64,000 nt of DNA from Caballeronia telluris. GTDB taxonomy: Bacteria; Pseudomonadota; Gammaproteobacteria; Burkholderiales; Burkholderiaceae. The stretch's first letter is position 1. Every line of letters starts with the position of its first letter. This document shows positions 25,214-34,757 of this stretch, in pieces. Made by a program: the position numbers and the translations under genes. The notes below the pieces were generated by a model that saw nothing but the letters and a program-made list of their open reading frames with translations, ran no database searches and was not told the origin of the DNA. The stretch covers positions 31,425 to 95,424 of the forward strand of contig NZ_FCNZ02000023.1 in the NCBI RefSeq assembly GCF_001544495.1, in the 5' to 3' direction.

Positions 25214-26893
25214 TCAGCTACCGAGCCCCAGACGGACAATTCGTGCGAGTTCATCGAGCTGAAATGGCTTGCGCAAGATCGTGAGGCCCTTATCGGCCAG
25301 CTTCGACGTATCGACATCCGCGTAACCGGTTGCGAGAATCACCGGGAGATCGGCGCGCAGCTTTCGAGCCTGCGCTATCATCTCCATCCCGTTCATGCCT
25401 GGCATGGCAAAGTCGACCATTAGCAGATCGGGATCATCATCTGCAAGCCGCCCCAGGCCGCTCGGACCATCCGGGGCATTGGTGACCGTATAACCCAGCA
25501 TCTTCAGGCATTCAACGATCATGATGCGTACGTCCTCGTCGTCCTCGACAACCAGAATATGTTTCTCGGTCGCCGCACTCTGCTCCGGGTCGGCCGCGGC
25601 CTTCATCGGAGACAGGTCCTTCGGTCCCAGTGGAAGCCATATCTGAACGGTCGTCCCTTTTCCTTCTTCGCTTTCGATGCGAGCGGTACCGCCCGCCTGT
25701 CGGGCGATTCCATATACCTGGCTCAAGCCCAGTCCTGTGCCCTTTCCAACAGGTTTGGTTGTGAAGAAAGGATCGAAGACCCGCGATACCACGCTCGCCG
25801 GGATCCCTGAACCGGAATCACTCACCTCCACCACGACATAACGCTCCGATGTGAAGGTCGCGTCCGGCGCCGGCCGCGTTGCCGTGCGTATGGTCAGGTC
25901 ACCGCCGTTGGGCATCGCGTCTCGCGCATTGATCGCCAGGTTGAGAATGGCCAACTCGAGTTGGTTGGCATCGGCCCGAGTCCACAGTTCGTCGCCTTCG
26001 AAAGCGGTTAAGTATTTGATCGACGAGCCCAGCGAAATGGAAATGATGTCGCGCATGCCCTGAAGCAGAACGATGACGTTGACCGCTTTCAGATCGAGAT
26101 TGCTGGTGCGGGAAAAGGCGAGCAGCTGGCCCGTGAGCTTCGCGCCACGCTCGGTTGCCCGCTTGGTGGTCGCGGCCATATTGCGGATTCGTTCATCGCT
26201 GCTGATGCGCGCGATGAGATCGGCATTGGCCATGATGACATTCAATAGATTGTTAAAGTCGTGCGCAATGCCCCCTGTCAATTGCCCGAGCGCTTCCATT
26301 TTTTGTGATTGAACCAGGACCGCCTGGACCTTTGCACGCTCATGGATTTCCTTCATCAAGCGGTCGTTTGCGGACGCGAGTGCCTCGGTCCTATCGGCAA
26401 TGCGGGTCTCGAGCGAATCGTTTAGGCGCTCGAGCGCCTCTTGGGCCTTCGCTCGCTCCAAAAGATGTTGATGCGACTCGGCAAGGTGCCCGCGAGAATC
26501 GTACTGCCTGGCTCGTGCACGAAGGGACGACGCGACCGCTCGGCGCAGCGTCTCCGAATTCAACGGACGCTCGAGCACCACAACATTACCAAGCTCTTCC
26601 AGCGCCTGCAGGCTTCGTGCCGAGCGCCGCTCGACCCGCTTTCCGGCGAGTACGATGATCGGAAAGTCGGACCAGAGGGGTTGCCGTCTGAGCCAGCTCA
26701 ATAGATTGGCGGCGTCGGCCACCAGCAGCGCTTCCTCGGTAATGACAGCGGTTCCTGCGCCGTCCGCCAACTCGGCCGCCAGCCCGCCTAAGTCGTCGCA
26801 CGCGAAGCATTCACGGCCGTCCGCCGTCAACACGTCCGCGATCACATGAGCGTCGCGGCCGAACGGAGCTAATATCAGAACCCGGTGCTCCAT
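25214..26893 (-). CDS. Hybrid histidine kinase: pseudo-receiver, coiled coil, HisKA, HATPase, receiver
   Basis: A 559-residue soluble kinase. Residues 1-125 form a degenerate receiver-like domain and 140-200 a coiled coil. The phospho-accepting His is H211 in GGIAHDFNNLLN. The ATPase follows with N-box NLAINARDAM and G-boxes DSGSGIP and GKGTGLGLS. A C-terminal receiver holds ILVVEDDEDV, the phosphorylated Asp in LLMVDFAMPG and KPF. There are no membrane segments. It follows the kaiC-like gene by 4 bp on the same strand, so the two are co-expressed. It probably relays the state of the KaiC-like ATPase or of an unknown signal. No output regulator is adjacent. Confidence 0.85.
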   Translation of the reverse strand: MEHRVLILAPFGRDAHVIADVLTADGRECFACDDLGGLAAELADGAGTAVITEEALLVADAANLLSWLRRQPLWSDFPIIVLAGKRVERRSARSLQALEELGNVVVLERPLNSETLRRAVASSLRARARQYDSRGHLAESHQHLLERAKAQEALERLNDSLETRIADRTEALASANDRLMKEIHERAKVQAVLVQSQKMEALGQLTGGIAHDFNNLLNVIMANADLIARISSDERIRNMAATTKRATERGAKLTGQLLAFSRTSNLDLKAVNVIVLLQGMRDIISISLGSSIKYLTAFEGDELWTRADANQLELAILNLAINARDAMPNGGDLTIRTATRPAPDATFTSERYVVVEVSDSGSGIPASVVSRVFDPFFTTKPVGKGTGLGLSQVYGIARQAGGTARIESEEGKGTTVQIWLPLGPKDLSPMKAAADPEQSAATEKHILVVEDDEDVRIMIVECLKMLGYTVTNAPDGPSGLGRLADDDPDLLMVDFAMPGMNGMEMIAQARKLRADLPVILATGYADVDTSKLADKGLTILRKPFQLDELARIVRLGLGS

Positions 26894-26897
26894 GGTC

Positions 26898-28415
26898 TTA
26901 CTGTCGTGCTGGGTCGATACCAGCAGATGGCGGCACTAGCATGGCCGTGCCACCCTTGTATGCCGGCAAGCCGCTCAGAATGCCTTCAAAGTCCCGCAAC
27001 GCCTCCCCGACATCTAGCCCGGTGTTGCTCAGCCGGAACTGACGTATGGAGCGCTCATGCGCATTTGCCCTGCTCTTGAGGGCCGTTACGGCAGTCAGGA
27101 CTTCGCCCTGGCGCTCGAAATAGCGGAATAGGAGTACGACGTCGCTGAGGTAACTGATGTCAATATCGCTTTGGATTTCACCGATGATTCCGTGCTGCCC
27201 AAGAACCAGCATCGTGACCACGCCTCGTTGATTGAGATACCCAAGCAACTCATGCATCTGAAGCAGCAGGTAGCGCTCCCCGGGCATGGCTTGCAGAAAT
27301 GCATTGAGACTGTCTATCGCTACATACTTCGCGCCTTCCTGCTCCACGCGGTGGCGCACATCGCTTGTAAACTCTCCCGGCGATATCTCGGCAGGATCGA
27401 CCTGGCGCAGCGACAAAAGCCCGCTCTCGACATGCCGCCCCAGATCCATGCCAAGCTTCGCGCAGCGCTGCAAGAGCGTGTTGAGAGTCTCGTCAAACAG
27501 GTAGTAGACGCACGGCTCACCACGTTCCAGCGCGGCTAAAAGGCACGAAACGACCGTGGTTGTCTTGCCGACGCCGGATGGACCTATCAACAGTGAGTTG
27601 GTGCCGGGAACTAGCCCTCCTCCAAGCAACTCGTCAAGTCCCTCCGTTCCTGTACTGTGCAATTGGCCAGAGAAAATGCTGTGATGCTCTGCGGCCACCA
27701 GCCGCGGGTAGACCTTCATGCCACCTGTGTCGAGTGTCATGTCGTGGTATCCCTCGCGAAACTTGATTCCACGCATCTTCGCGATTCGCAAGCGGCGGCG
27801 CTCTCCTCCGTAGTCATGCGTGAGGTTATCCAGACTGATTACGCCGTGCGCGATGCTGTGCAGTGGAAGATCGCCGGGCTCCGCACTGTTGTCATCGAGA
27901 AGCAGGACCGTGCAAGCACGCGTGGCGAAGTAACGTTTCAAAGCGAGAATCTGCCTTCGATAGCGCATCGGATTCTGCGATAGCAGCCGCAGTTCGGACA
28001 AACTGTCGAACACGAGGCGCGCCGGCTTGAACTCGTCCACCTTTTCGATGACATCCCTCACCGTTTCGCCTAATTCCACTTCTGCCGGGTGCAGAACCGT
28101 TTGTTCGTAGCGCGGATCCAGCCCCTCGTCCGATAGCAGTTCGATGATCGTGAATTCACCAACGTTCCATCCGTGACTGGTCGCGACAGCGACGAGTTCG
28201 GACTTCGTCTCAGAGAGAGTAACGTAGAGACCCGCTTCGCCCGTTTCAGCGCCTTTGAGTAAAAACTGCAAAGCGAACGTCGTTTTGCCAGCGCCAGGTG
28301 CGCCCTCAATAAGGTACATCCGGTGTGGCGTAAGTCCGCCGCCGAGAATGTCGTCGACACCGTCGACTCCTGAGGCGAGGCGCGGTGGCGTAGCCTCGCG
28401 TGTGTGTTCTGCCAT
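26898..28415 (-). CDS. KaiC-like double RecA-domain ATPase
   Basis: A 505-residue protein with two tandem KaiC domains. Walker A motifs are GAPGAGKTT (38-46) and GPSGVGKTT (278-286), each followed by a conserved acidic segment (LSETKSE and FDETLN) and a Walker B-like strand (LVFDSLSEL and YVAIDSLNAF). In cyanobacteria KaiC is the clock ATPase with autokinase activity. Outside cyanobacteria such proteins occur without KaiA and are paired with histidine kinases. KaiA and KaiB are not encoded here. The ATG at 28415 begins a normal family N-terminus. A clock role is not supported; stress or phosphorelay signalling is more likely. Confidence 0.85.
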   Translation of the reverse strand: MAEHTREATPPRLASGVDGVDDILGGGLTPHRMYLIEGAPGAGKTTFALQFLLKGAETGEAGLYVTLSETKSELVAVATSHGWNVGEFTIIELLSDEGLDPRYEQTVLHPAEVELGETVRDVIEKVDEFKPARLVFDSLSELRLLSQNPMRYRRQILALKRYFATRACTVLLLDDNSAEPGDLPLHSIAHGVISLDNLTHDYGGERRRLRIAKMRGIKFREGYHDMTLDTGGMKVYPRLVAAEHHSIFSGQLHSTGTEGLDELLGGGLVPGTNSLLIGPSGVGKTTTVVSCLLAALERGEPCVYYLFDETLNTLLQRCAKLGMDLGRHVESGLLSLRQVDPAEISPGEFTSDVRHRVEQEGAKYVAIDSLNAFLQAMPGERYLLLQMHELLGYLNQRGVVTMLVLGQHGIIGEIQSDIDISYLSDVVLLFRYFERQGEVLTAVTALKSRANAHERSIRQFRLSNTGLDVGEALRDFEGILSGLPAYKGGTAMLVPPSAGIDPARQ

Positions 28416-29554
28416 GGCTATCTAGTGGGTGAGGTTGACTGATCCGCCCGAGAGCGCTCGCAAAGCCGTTTCGGGAGCGGCGCAACCGTAAGGCAATAAG
28501 TGGGCCAGGTCGGTGAACTGCAATGTCCGCCAGATAAGTCCGTCGTCCGCCGAGAGCAAGGCCCCGGTGTCTACACATTGAGATCGACGTACGCAGGGCG
28601 CAATGGCGATCGCCGTGCGCAGGCCGGTGGCGGCCGCGAGCGACTGCGGATCGCGGCTATAAGGGTGTTGATCCGCATCGATGCGATGTGGCTCGCGATC
28701 GAGCCGGTCGGCATGCGCGCCGGTATCGATACGCTGCTTGCGCGCCTAGTCAAGGTGTTTGCGCCAGTGACCTTTTCGGAGTTGGCGCCACTGGTCTTCG
28801 CTCATCTGCTCGACCGCGTGCAGGGCTCTGAACTTGACTTATCCCTGTGGGGCTGTCGGGTGCGGCTGCCCCTGCTGTTGTCAAAGCTGTTCCTCCACGC
28901 TTTCCCGAACTAGTCACCAATACTCGTCCGCGCATCCTTCCATGCTCCCATCCTGCGGCCAAAGTTCGTACGCTTGTAACCGAATCCGTTCGTCGATCGT
29001 CAGGGGTTCGATTCGAGATCTCCGAGCTTCAGTTGGTAGTGCCGGTCCGGATAGCGGATAAATTGTTGATGCACGACGCAGCTATCGCGCGATAGCAATT
29101 CAACCGCGATGCGGTGAAGTCACGGGACGAAGGCGTCAAGGATCAGCCGATCGGAGCGTCGAGGCGAGGCACAGGCGAAGAAAACGTCGCTCGTATGCGT
29201 TCGCGCAAATATGTTAGATCGACAAGATGTGCGTTGGCCAATGCCGAGAGCAACGCAGAAACCCTGCCGTCTCGCTATCGGCGTCAGAGCGGGCGGCGCA
29301 CATTCTAGGCGCCGTGGCTCCTGCAAGTTGGCTGGCATTGCGACGCGCTAAACATCTGTCCCGTAACAGGGCACATCGGAGGCACAGGCAAAATAGACCG
29401 CGACCATTTTTGCACGCAAAACAATCGACACATCAAAGTCGCGTCCGGTAGAGGATCGGCGGCCACCCGCCTGAACGTTCGATCCCGTAAGGTCGCAATG
29501 CGACGTTACGGTACATCCATCGCATCGGCCAAGCGGTCGTGTGCCGGTGGAGTG
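28416..29554. other. Gene-poor stretch with IS debris
   Basis: No complete gene. Apart from the IS66 TnpB fragment listed separately I find only short frames without recognisable families. The sequence between 28914 and 29554 looks like decayed coding DNA, but I cannot name a parent. Confidence 0.5.
28660..28770 (+). mobile_element. IS66-family TnpB fragment
   Basis: The plus-strand frame reads RIDAMWLAIEPVGMRAGIDT followed by LLARLVKVF, the characteristic N-terminal stretch of the IS66 TnpB (Orf2) accessory protein. The downstream part of TnpB and the TnpC transposase are absent. It is a short dead fragment. Confidence 0.65.
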
Positions 29555-29825
29555 TCAGCGGGGCTCGGTACGAGAGTTCACGCGTTCGAGCTCGCGCCTT
29601 TCCGACATCAGATCAACCGCGCCTGCGATTTCTTCGGCCGTCGTGTAGTGAACCATATGCCCGGCCTCTGGCGAAATCTTAATCGTGCTATGGGGCAGCT
29701 CACGGTGCAATCGAACAGAGTGCGACTCAACGTCGACGACTTTGTCAGAGGTGGCCCCAGCAATCCGGACAGTGGTATAGGTGGAGAGGCCGGGCATAAT
29801 GCTCGGCAAAGGATCCCGGAAGATG
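29555..29825 (-). pseudogene. Alpha/beta hydrolase, C-terminal fragment
   Basis: The minus-strand frame reads DPLPSIMPGLSTYTTVRIAG, then ELPHSTIKISPEAGHMVHYT and ends at 29555. The AGHMVH segment fits the catalytic-His region of alpha/beta hydrolases. The N-terminal two thirds with the nucleophile are missing, and the frame runs into an IS3 OrfA start at about 29823. This is a gene cut by an IS insertion. Confidence 0.6.
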
Positions 29826-30000
29826 ACCAAGAGAACACGGCGTACGCACTCAGCGGCGTTCAAAGCAAAGTTGGCGCTGGCGGCGGTGCGCGGCGAGCGC
29901 ACGCTGGCCGAACTCGCACAGCAATTCGATGTTCACCCGAACCAGATCACCGAGTGGAAGCGGCAACTTCAGGAGCGCACGGCGGACGTATTCGGTGCGA
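29823..30000 (+). mobile_element. IS3-family OrfA, N-terminal fragment
   Basis: From the ATG at 29823 the frame reads MTKRTRRTHSAAFKAKLALA, then LAELAQQFDVHPNQITEWKRQL. This is the helix-turn-helix start of IS3-type OrfA. It stops matching after about 57 codons near 30000, where it abuts the broken signalling gene on the minus strand. The rest of the element is gone. Confidence 0.7.
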
Positions 30001-30671
30001 GCGGCCTGCCCCCCAGGGCAGGAGAAAAGGCCGTGATGCCCTCCAGCAGTTGTTGCAGGTCCTGCAGGTTGCGATACGGATAGGTCTCGTTGTGGACCTT
30101 CTTGCCTTGCCAGACGGTGTAGTCCGCCTTGAACTCGCCGATTTTCACCGCGATGCGCTGATTCGCCCGTCTCGGCCCGCGCGCCCGCGGGCCCGGCGCC
30201 TGGCGGACGTTCGCGACACTGCTGAGCGCGCGCACAAGGGCCTCGTCGAAATTCGTTTGGGCAAGATCGAGCGAGGTCACGTTGTCACGGTTCAGCACTC
30301 GCCCGTCGAGTCCCTCGATGCGGACGGAAACCAGCACGATGACCGGCACCGTTGGCAGCACGCTGGCGATGTAATCGAGCAAAGCGATCGCGGCGCTGCC
30401 GTTGCCGGTGCCTCCGGTCTTCTCCTTGCGCACCATGCCATCGAGCACGATCAGGCCGAGGCTCGCGCGGCTTGCCGGATCGGCGAACAGCGTCTGGTGC
30501 GCGCTATCCGTGGAGAAGTACGGCGTCGCGTGCATCCTGGCGAAGCGGCCGATGGCGCGCGCCGGCGAGTTGCGTGCGCAATCCTCGATGCGCCTGAATG
30601 ATCAATTCGAGTCGCGCAGTGTCATCGGTAACGACGGCAATCTGCTTCGCAGCGGTCGCGACCGTGCTCAT
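30001..30671 (-). pseudogene. Receiver-like signalling protein, frameshifted and truncated
   Basis: The ATG at 30669-30671 overlaps the stop of the upstream sensor remnant (ATGA). It begins MSTVATAAKQIAVVTDDTARLELI. Near 30595-30605 the reading must change frame to continue as RRIEDCARNSPARAIGRFAR. It then reaches a receiver-like core (LGLIVLDGMV, VPVIVLVSVR), followed by an unrecognised domain with FKADYTVWQGKKVHNETYPY. The C-terminus is cut by the IS3 fragment near 30000. It may have been the response partner of the sensor. I do not recognise the C-terminal domain. Confidence 0.55.
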
Positions 30672-33082
30672 GATCCGGTCGCGCTCGGCAACCCGTCGAC
30701 GATGCGTTGCACAAGGCGTCCGAGATCGAGCGACGTCGGTGTGCGCACGGGATAGCGGCGCAGATCGATGCTTTCCGCCAGGCGCTCGAAGGTGATGTCG
30801 GCCTTGCCGATTTCGGCAAGAAGGCGCTTTTCGAGATCCGCCCCGCTTGTCCGGGCAGATGCGGACGCGCCGCGGCACAACGCCGTCATCTGTCACACCA
30901 GCGAACTCGCGAGCGCGAGCGGCGCACGTGTCTGTTGGGCGATGTCGGCGGCGGCTTCGCGCATGAAGCGCATATCCACTTCCCATTGGCGCGCCTTCAC
31001 GTCGACGAGAAACCAGATCGCGGTGTCGAAGCTCCCTTTCAGGACGCGGCGCGTCGCCAGCACGGGACGCGTCTGCCCGTCCTCACCCAGCAGCTCGATG
31101 CGGCGCTTTTCAGTCGCTACGAGCCCTTTGAACACTTCCTGCGCGCACACGTCCTGTTCGGCCGTGTAGTCGCTCAGGAAATTTTTCTGCGGCCGCTCGC
31201 CATGAACGCCGAGCAGCCGGCGGGCCGCCTTGTTGGTCGACAGAATGGTGCCTTCCATGCCGACCACTACGACGCCCTGGCGGGTCTCGCTCATGACGAC
31301 TTTGTTGATCTCGGCCATCGCGCGCTGATCGATACCGTGTTGCAGCAAAACGGTCAGCTCGGTCAACGAATCGAAATCGGCGCCGTGGAATGCGTGCCCC
31401 TCGCGCGTCTCGACGTGCAGCATCCAACGGATTCGGCCATAGAGAAACAATGGAATGGTGATCGCGGAATGCACGACCGTGCGTCCGAGACTGACATATC
31501 CGTACTGCTAGAACTTCGGATTGCCGATCTCGTTGATCACGACCGTTTTGCGCAGGTGGAAGCGACTGCCGAGCATCCCAATCGAAAATGGCTGCGCATA
31601 GTCGGGGCGGATAAGAAACAGCTTGCTCGCGTCCTTGTTCTGATAGAAGAGCCTGAATACTTCCGCCTGCCGGTCGACCCGATACAGCGAGACGTAGTCC
31701 CGCTCGTAGTTCTGCGCGAGCTTTTTTTTCGACGATCTCGCACGTGACGGCCGGCAGCTCTTTCGCCTGCGCGAGCTGCTTGGCCAGCGCCACGCCGAGA
31801 TCGTGGCGCTGGCGCTCGATTTCATCCTCGATGCGTATCAGCACCGGCTCCAGGTCGAGATTGCGCAACACTTCACCCTCGACCTCCGAGTAAATCCGGC
31901 TGCGGGAGCAGAGCGACAGCGCCGAACTCGGTCCCTTCGAGTCCTTGGCGATGAGTGACGTCGCGGAGATCATGCCTTGCCGTTGATACATCCGCACGAC
32001 CTCGTTGTCCGCGAACCCTGGGTATTCGCGCACGAAGCTAAGAATGTCCGGAATCGACGCCCTGCCCTTACTGAGGTACTCCGCGATTCCCTCCGGCAAC
32101 GGCAGCCATCGCTCCACCCAGTCGAAGTCTTCGCGGGCCTTGACCACGTCGGCGGTCGGGTCGTCACCGTCGCATGAGTACAGTGCGAATGCGCGGAAAT
32201 ATTTCGCGCGCTCTGCATACATGCCGAAGGTCGCGTGATCGAACGGAATCAGCCGTTTGATCTGGCGGAGAATCCAACGTAGCCGCTCTTCCCACGATCG
32301 GATCGAGACATCGCGGGCAATGCGCGCGATCTGCTCACGCACGCGGTCCTCCAGCGTCAGTTCGATCACCGCGAGCACGCCGAGCGCACGTCCGTCCGGC
32401 GCGAGATCCGAAATGAGCAGCATCGGCGCCGCTTCGCGCTCGTGATTGGTGTATTTGCCCAGCGCGACATCTAGCTTGACTCGCTGGCTCCGCTTCAGGC
32501 AATTGTCGAAGCAGCGCTTGGTGGTGCGTGGGTTCGGATGGTTCTTCGGCGGCGGATCCGCTTCCTTGAATTGCGAGAACAGCGAACGCCCGATCAACTT
32601 ATCCGGCGCGAGCGTCAACGCGCTGTAGGTCGATGAATTCGCGCTTCGAATGACCCCGTCCACGCACACGCGCATCACAGCAAGCGGCGAGTCTTCCAGA
32701 CGCCGCAATTCCGCGCGCCGCATTGGAGCACATCGGCGACGAGCAACAGACGGTCTCCGCTCTCTGGAAAGCGGTAGAGCGCGTGCAGCGAGGCCGGCAC
32801 GAGCGCGCCGGTGGGGCTTCGGTACAGCGCCTCGACAGGGCTATCGGCGATCAGCTCATCAGGCGGCGCGCCGGGCTTGAGTCCCGCCAGCATGAACGAA
32901 GCCGTGAGCGGACGGCCTTTGGACGCAGGTGCGACGCTTTCGAACGCGAGATTGGTCTTCGTGACCACGCCGGCGCGATCGAGGATCGCGCACGGGCCCT
33001 CTGACAACATGATCTCATGCATGAAAAGCTCAAGGGGAGTATCGCTTGCGGGCAGGACGCTGCCGATCGTCTGGCTACTCAT
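30668..33082 (-). pseudogene. PAS/GAF multi-sensor signalling protein with at least four lesions
   Basis: The sequence can be read as one long protein from the ATG at 33082 (MSSQTIGSVLP) only by crossing breaks. These are a frameshift near 32715-32722, a frameshift in an 8-base T run at 31732-31739, an in-frame TAG at 31508-31510 and an in-frame TGA at 30893-30895. Domains in order are a PAS-like start, a second PAS-like region (LAVMRVCVDGVIRSANSS), a large GAF domain, a third PAS (GVVVVGMEGTILSTNKAARR) and a helical C-terminus. No HATPase motif is visible. It ends in an ATGA overlap with the receiver-like gene. The number and mix of lesions show long-standing decay. Confidence 0.65.
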
Positions 33083-33599
33083 AACCCCTCCGGCTGATCG
33101 CACAAAAATGCTGGAGATCGGAATGGATGAAACCGAATTGCACTATGTTGCTAATTCAAGACGCTGTACAACGCCGCCACTGGCGCGGTCGAACGGCGGC
33201 ATTGCCGTATGGCGAAATCACGGTGCATGAATGCGTCGACCACGAAGCGCCGCCTGCGTTGCGCAATGAAACGACGATCCTATTTAGGATTGTTTATCAA
33301 TGTGCGGCAAATAGATTTATGTCAGTTAGCGACAATCCTCGGTTGGCATACACACAAGCGTGAGCGCTCCCATGGAAAGTTGTCGTGAATGAACGGTGGC
33401 CGCGCGGCGCTCACGGACCTCATCTCCCCGCCACGTGAGGCGGGCCGCGTCGGCAAATTTTCGAAACAAGGCAGCGCAACCTTTTATGGGCTGACGGCCA
33501 CTGCGGCTCGCGGGCGGCGACGACGAGCGCGCATGGCGTCGAGCCGGGCACCGGCCTGTGGCCGCTGACGCTTCGAGCGCGCTCGTATCGTTCCGCCGT
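33083..33599. other. Intergenic stretch, no gene seen
   Basis: About 500 bp between the end-on signalling remnant and the IclR gene. Open frames such as 33127-33363 lack a ribosome site and any family resemblance. I see no IS end or strong hairpin. Confidence 0.5.
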
Positions 33600-34475
33600 T
33601 TATTCCGCCGGCCCTGACAGCGGCCTGGTGGCCATCGCGCGCGTCAGGCCATGAGCCGGACGGCGCACGGCCACATCGAACGGATTAATTTGCGGTCCGA
33701 GCGCCTGCGCCTGGCGCTTCAGCAGTTCGACCACCATCGGCAGGCGGTCTTCGCCCAGGCGCGTCGACAGCGTGCCGACGCTTAACGCGCCGACTGCATT
33801 CCCCGAGCGGTCAAGAATCGGTACCGCCACGCCCGCCATCCCGTCAATCAACCCGCTGTTGCGGCCCGCGTACCCCTGCGCACGCACGCGCTCGATCTCC
33901 GTGCGCAAATACACCTCGTCGAACACGCCGTAGTTGTGCAGCCGCGGCACGTTGTAACGGATGATCTCTTCGCGCTCGGCTTCCGGCTGGAACGCGAGAA
34001 TAGCGAGGCTCCCCTGCCCCACGCCCAGCGCGACCCGCCCGCCTACATCGCCCGTGAAGGAACGGATTGGATAAGGACCTTCGCACATGTCGAGGCAAAC
34101 CGCATCGAAGCTGCTTTTCACGAGCAGGAAGATGGTGTCGCCAAGACTCGCGCACAGACGCAGCAGCACGGGCCGACACAGCGTGCGCATCCGGCTCGGA
34201 TTGCCCGCCTGCGCCGCCAGCGAGAAGAAATCTACGCTCAGCCGATAACGCTTGGTCCCTTCGTCCTGTTCGACGACGCCTTCCGCGATCAGCGCATGCA
34301 GGATGCGATGCACGGTGGCCTGCGTCAGTCCCACCGCCTTCGCAAGCGCGGTGACGCGGCTGCCTTCGGCCTGGTCCTCGCCGAGCGCGCGAATCACGGC
34401 GAACGCACGCTGGAGCATGCCGACGCCCGGCGCGTCCGGCGCTTGCGTTCCGTTTCCCTCGTTAGAAGCTTTCAT
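33600..34475 (-). CDS. IclR-family transcriptional regulator
   Basis: A 291-residue protein. A winged helix-turn-helix occupies about residues 15-75 (MLQRAFAVIRALG; SRVTALAKAVGLTQATVHRIL), followed by the IclR effector domain (GGRVALGVGQGSLAILAF; GVAVPILDRSGNAVGALSV). I chose the ATG at 34475 because GAGG lies just upstream; a longer frame to 34520 crosses an inverted repeat. It is divergent from the ABC transporter/dehydrogenase operon and is its probable regulator, sensing the imported amine, opine or a breakdown product. Confidence 0.85.
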   Translation of the reverse strand: MKASNEGNGTQAPDAPGVGMLQRAFAVIRALGEDQAEGSRVTALAKAVGLTQATVHRILHALIAEGVVEQDEGTKRYRLSVDFFSLAAQAGNPSRMRTLCRPVLLRLCASLGDTIFLLVKSSFDAVCLDMCEGPYPIRSFTGDVGGRVALGVGQGSLAILAFQPEAEREEIIRYNVPRLHNYGVFDEVYLRTEIERVRAQGYAGRNSGLIDGMAGVAVPILDRSGNAVGALSVGTLSTRLGEDRLPMVVELLKRQAQALGPQINPFDVAVRRPAHGLTRAMATRPLSGPAE

Positions 34476-34488
34476 CGTCGCCTCGTGT

Positions 34489-34505
34489 ATTCCATTCAAC
34501 GGAAT
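34489..34505. promoter_or_regulatory. ATTCC-N7-GGAAT inverted repeat, candidate IclR operator
   Basis: Perfect 5-bp arms lie 14 bp upstream of the iclR-like start codon. Related ATTCC/GGAAT half-sites recur at 34619-34636 and about 34654-34672, closer to the divergent ABC gene. Repeated half-sites between divergent genes fit an IclR-type regulator that represses itself and switches the catabolic operon. Confidence 0.45.
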
Positions 34506-34757
34506 GTCCGCGCCATGCATTTCTCCGCCCTATTCGACCCGATTAGGCCGCGTTGCGCAATCTAAGGGATAACCCAAATCACGTTGATCGAAATAATTTC
34601 CTTGCCAAAGCAGTAAAAATTCCATTGTTCGAAATTCACAAGCAAGTTTCACTCATTCAGTGGAATTCGAATTGACGCACGGAAATTTGGCTGGCTAGAG
34701 TCGGTCATCTGAATCAGTCGCACACAGGCGGCGCGCGACGCGCCGAAGGGGCAGGCC

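Noticed and set aside
26898..28415. Calling the KaiC-like protein a circadian clock component
   Set aside because: No KaiA or KaiB is encoded nearby and isolated KaiC homologues occur widely without clocks.
31732..31739. Phase-variable homopolymer controlling the sensor gene
   Set aside because: The same gene also carries two in-frame stops and another frameshift, so switching this tract could not restore it.
33127..33363. 78-codon plus-strand frame upstream of the iclR gene end
   Set aside because: No ribosome site, no domain and no family resemblance.
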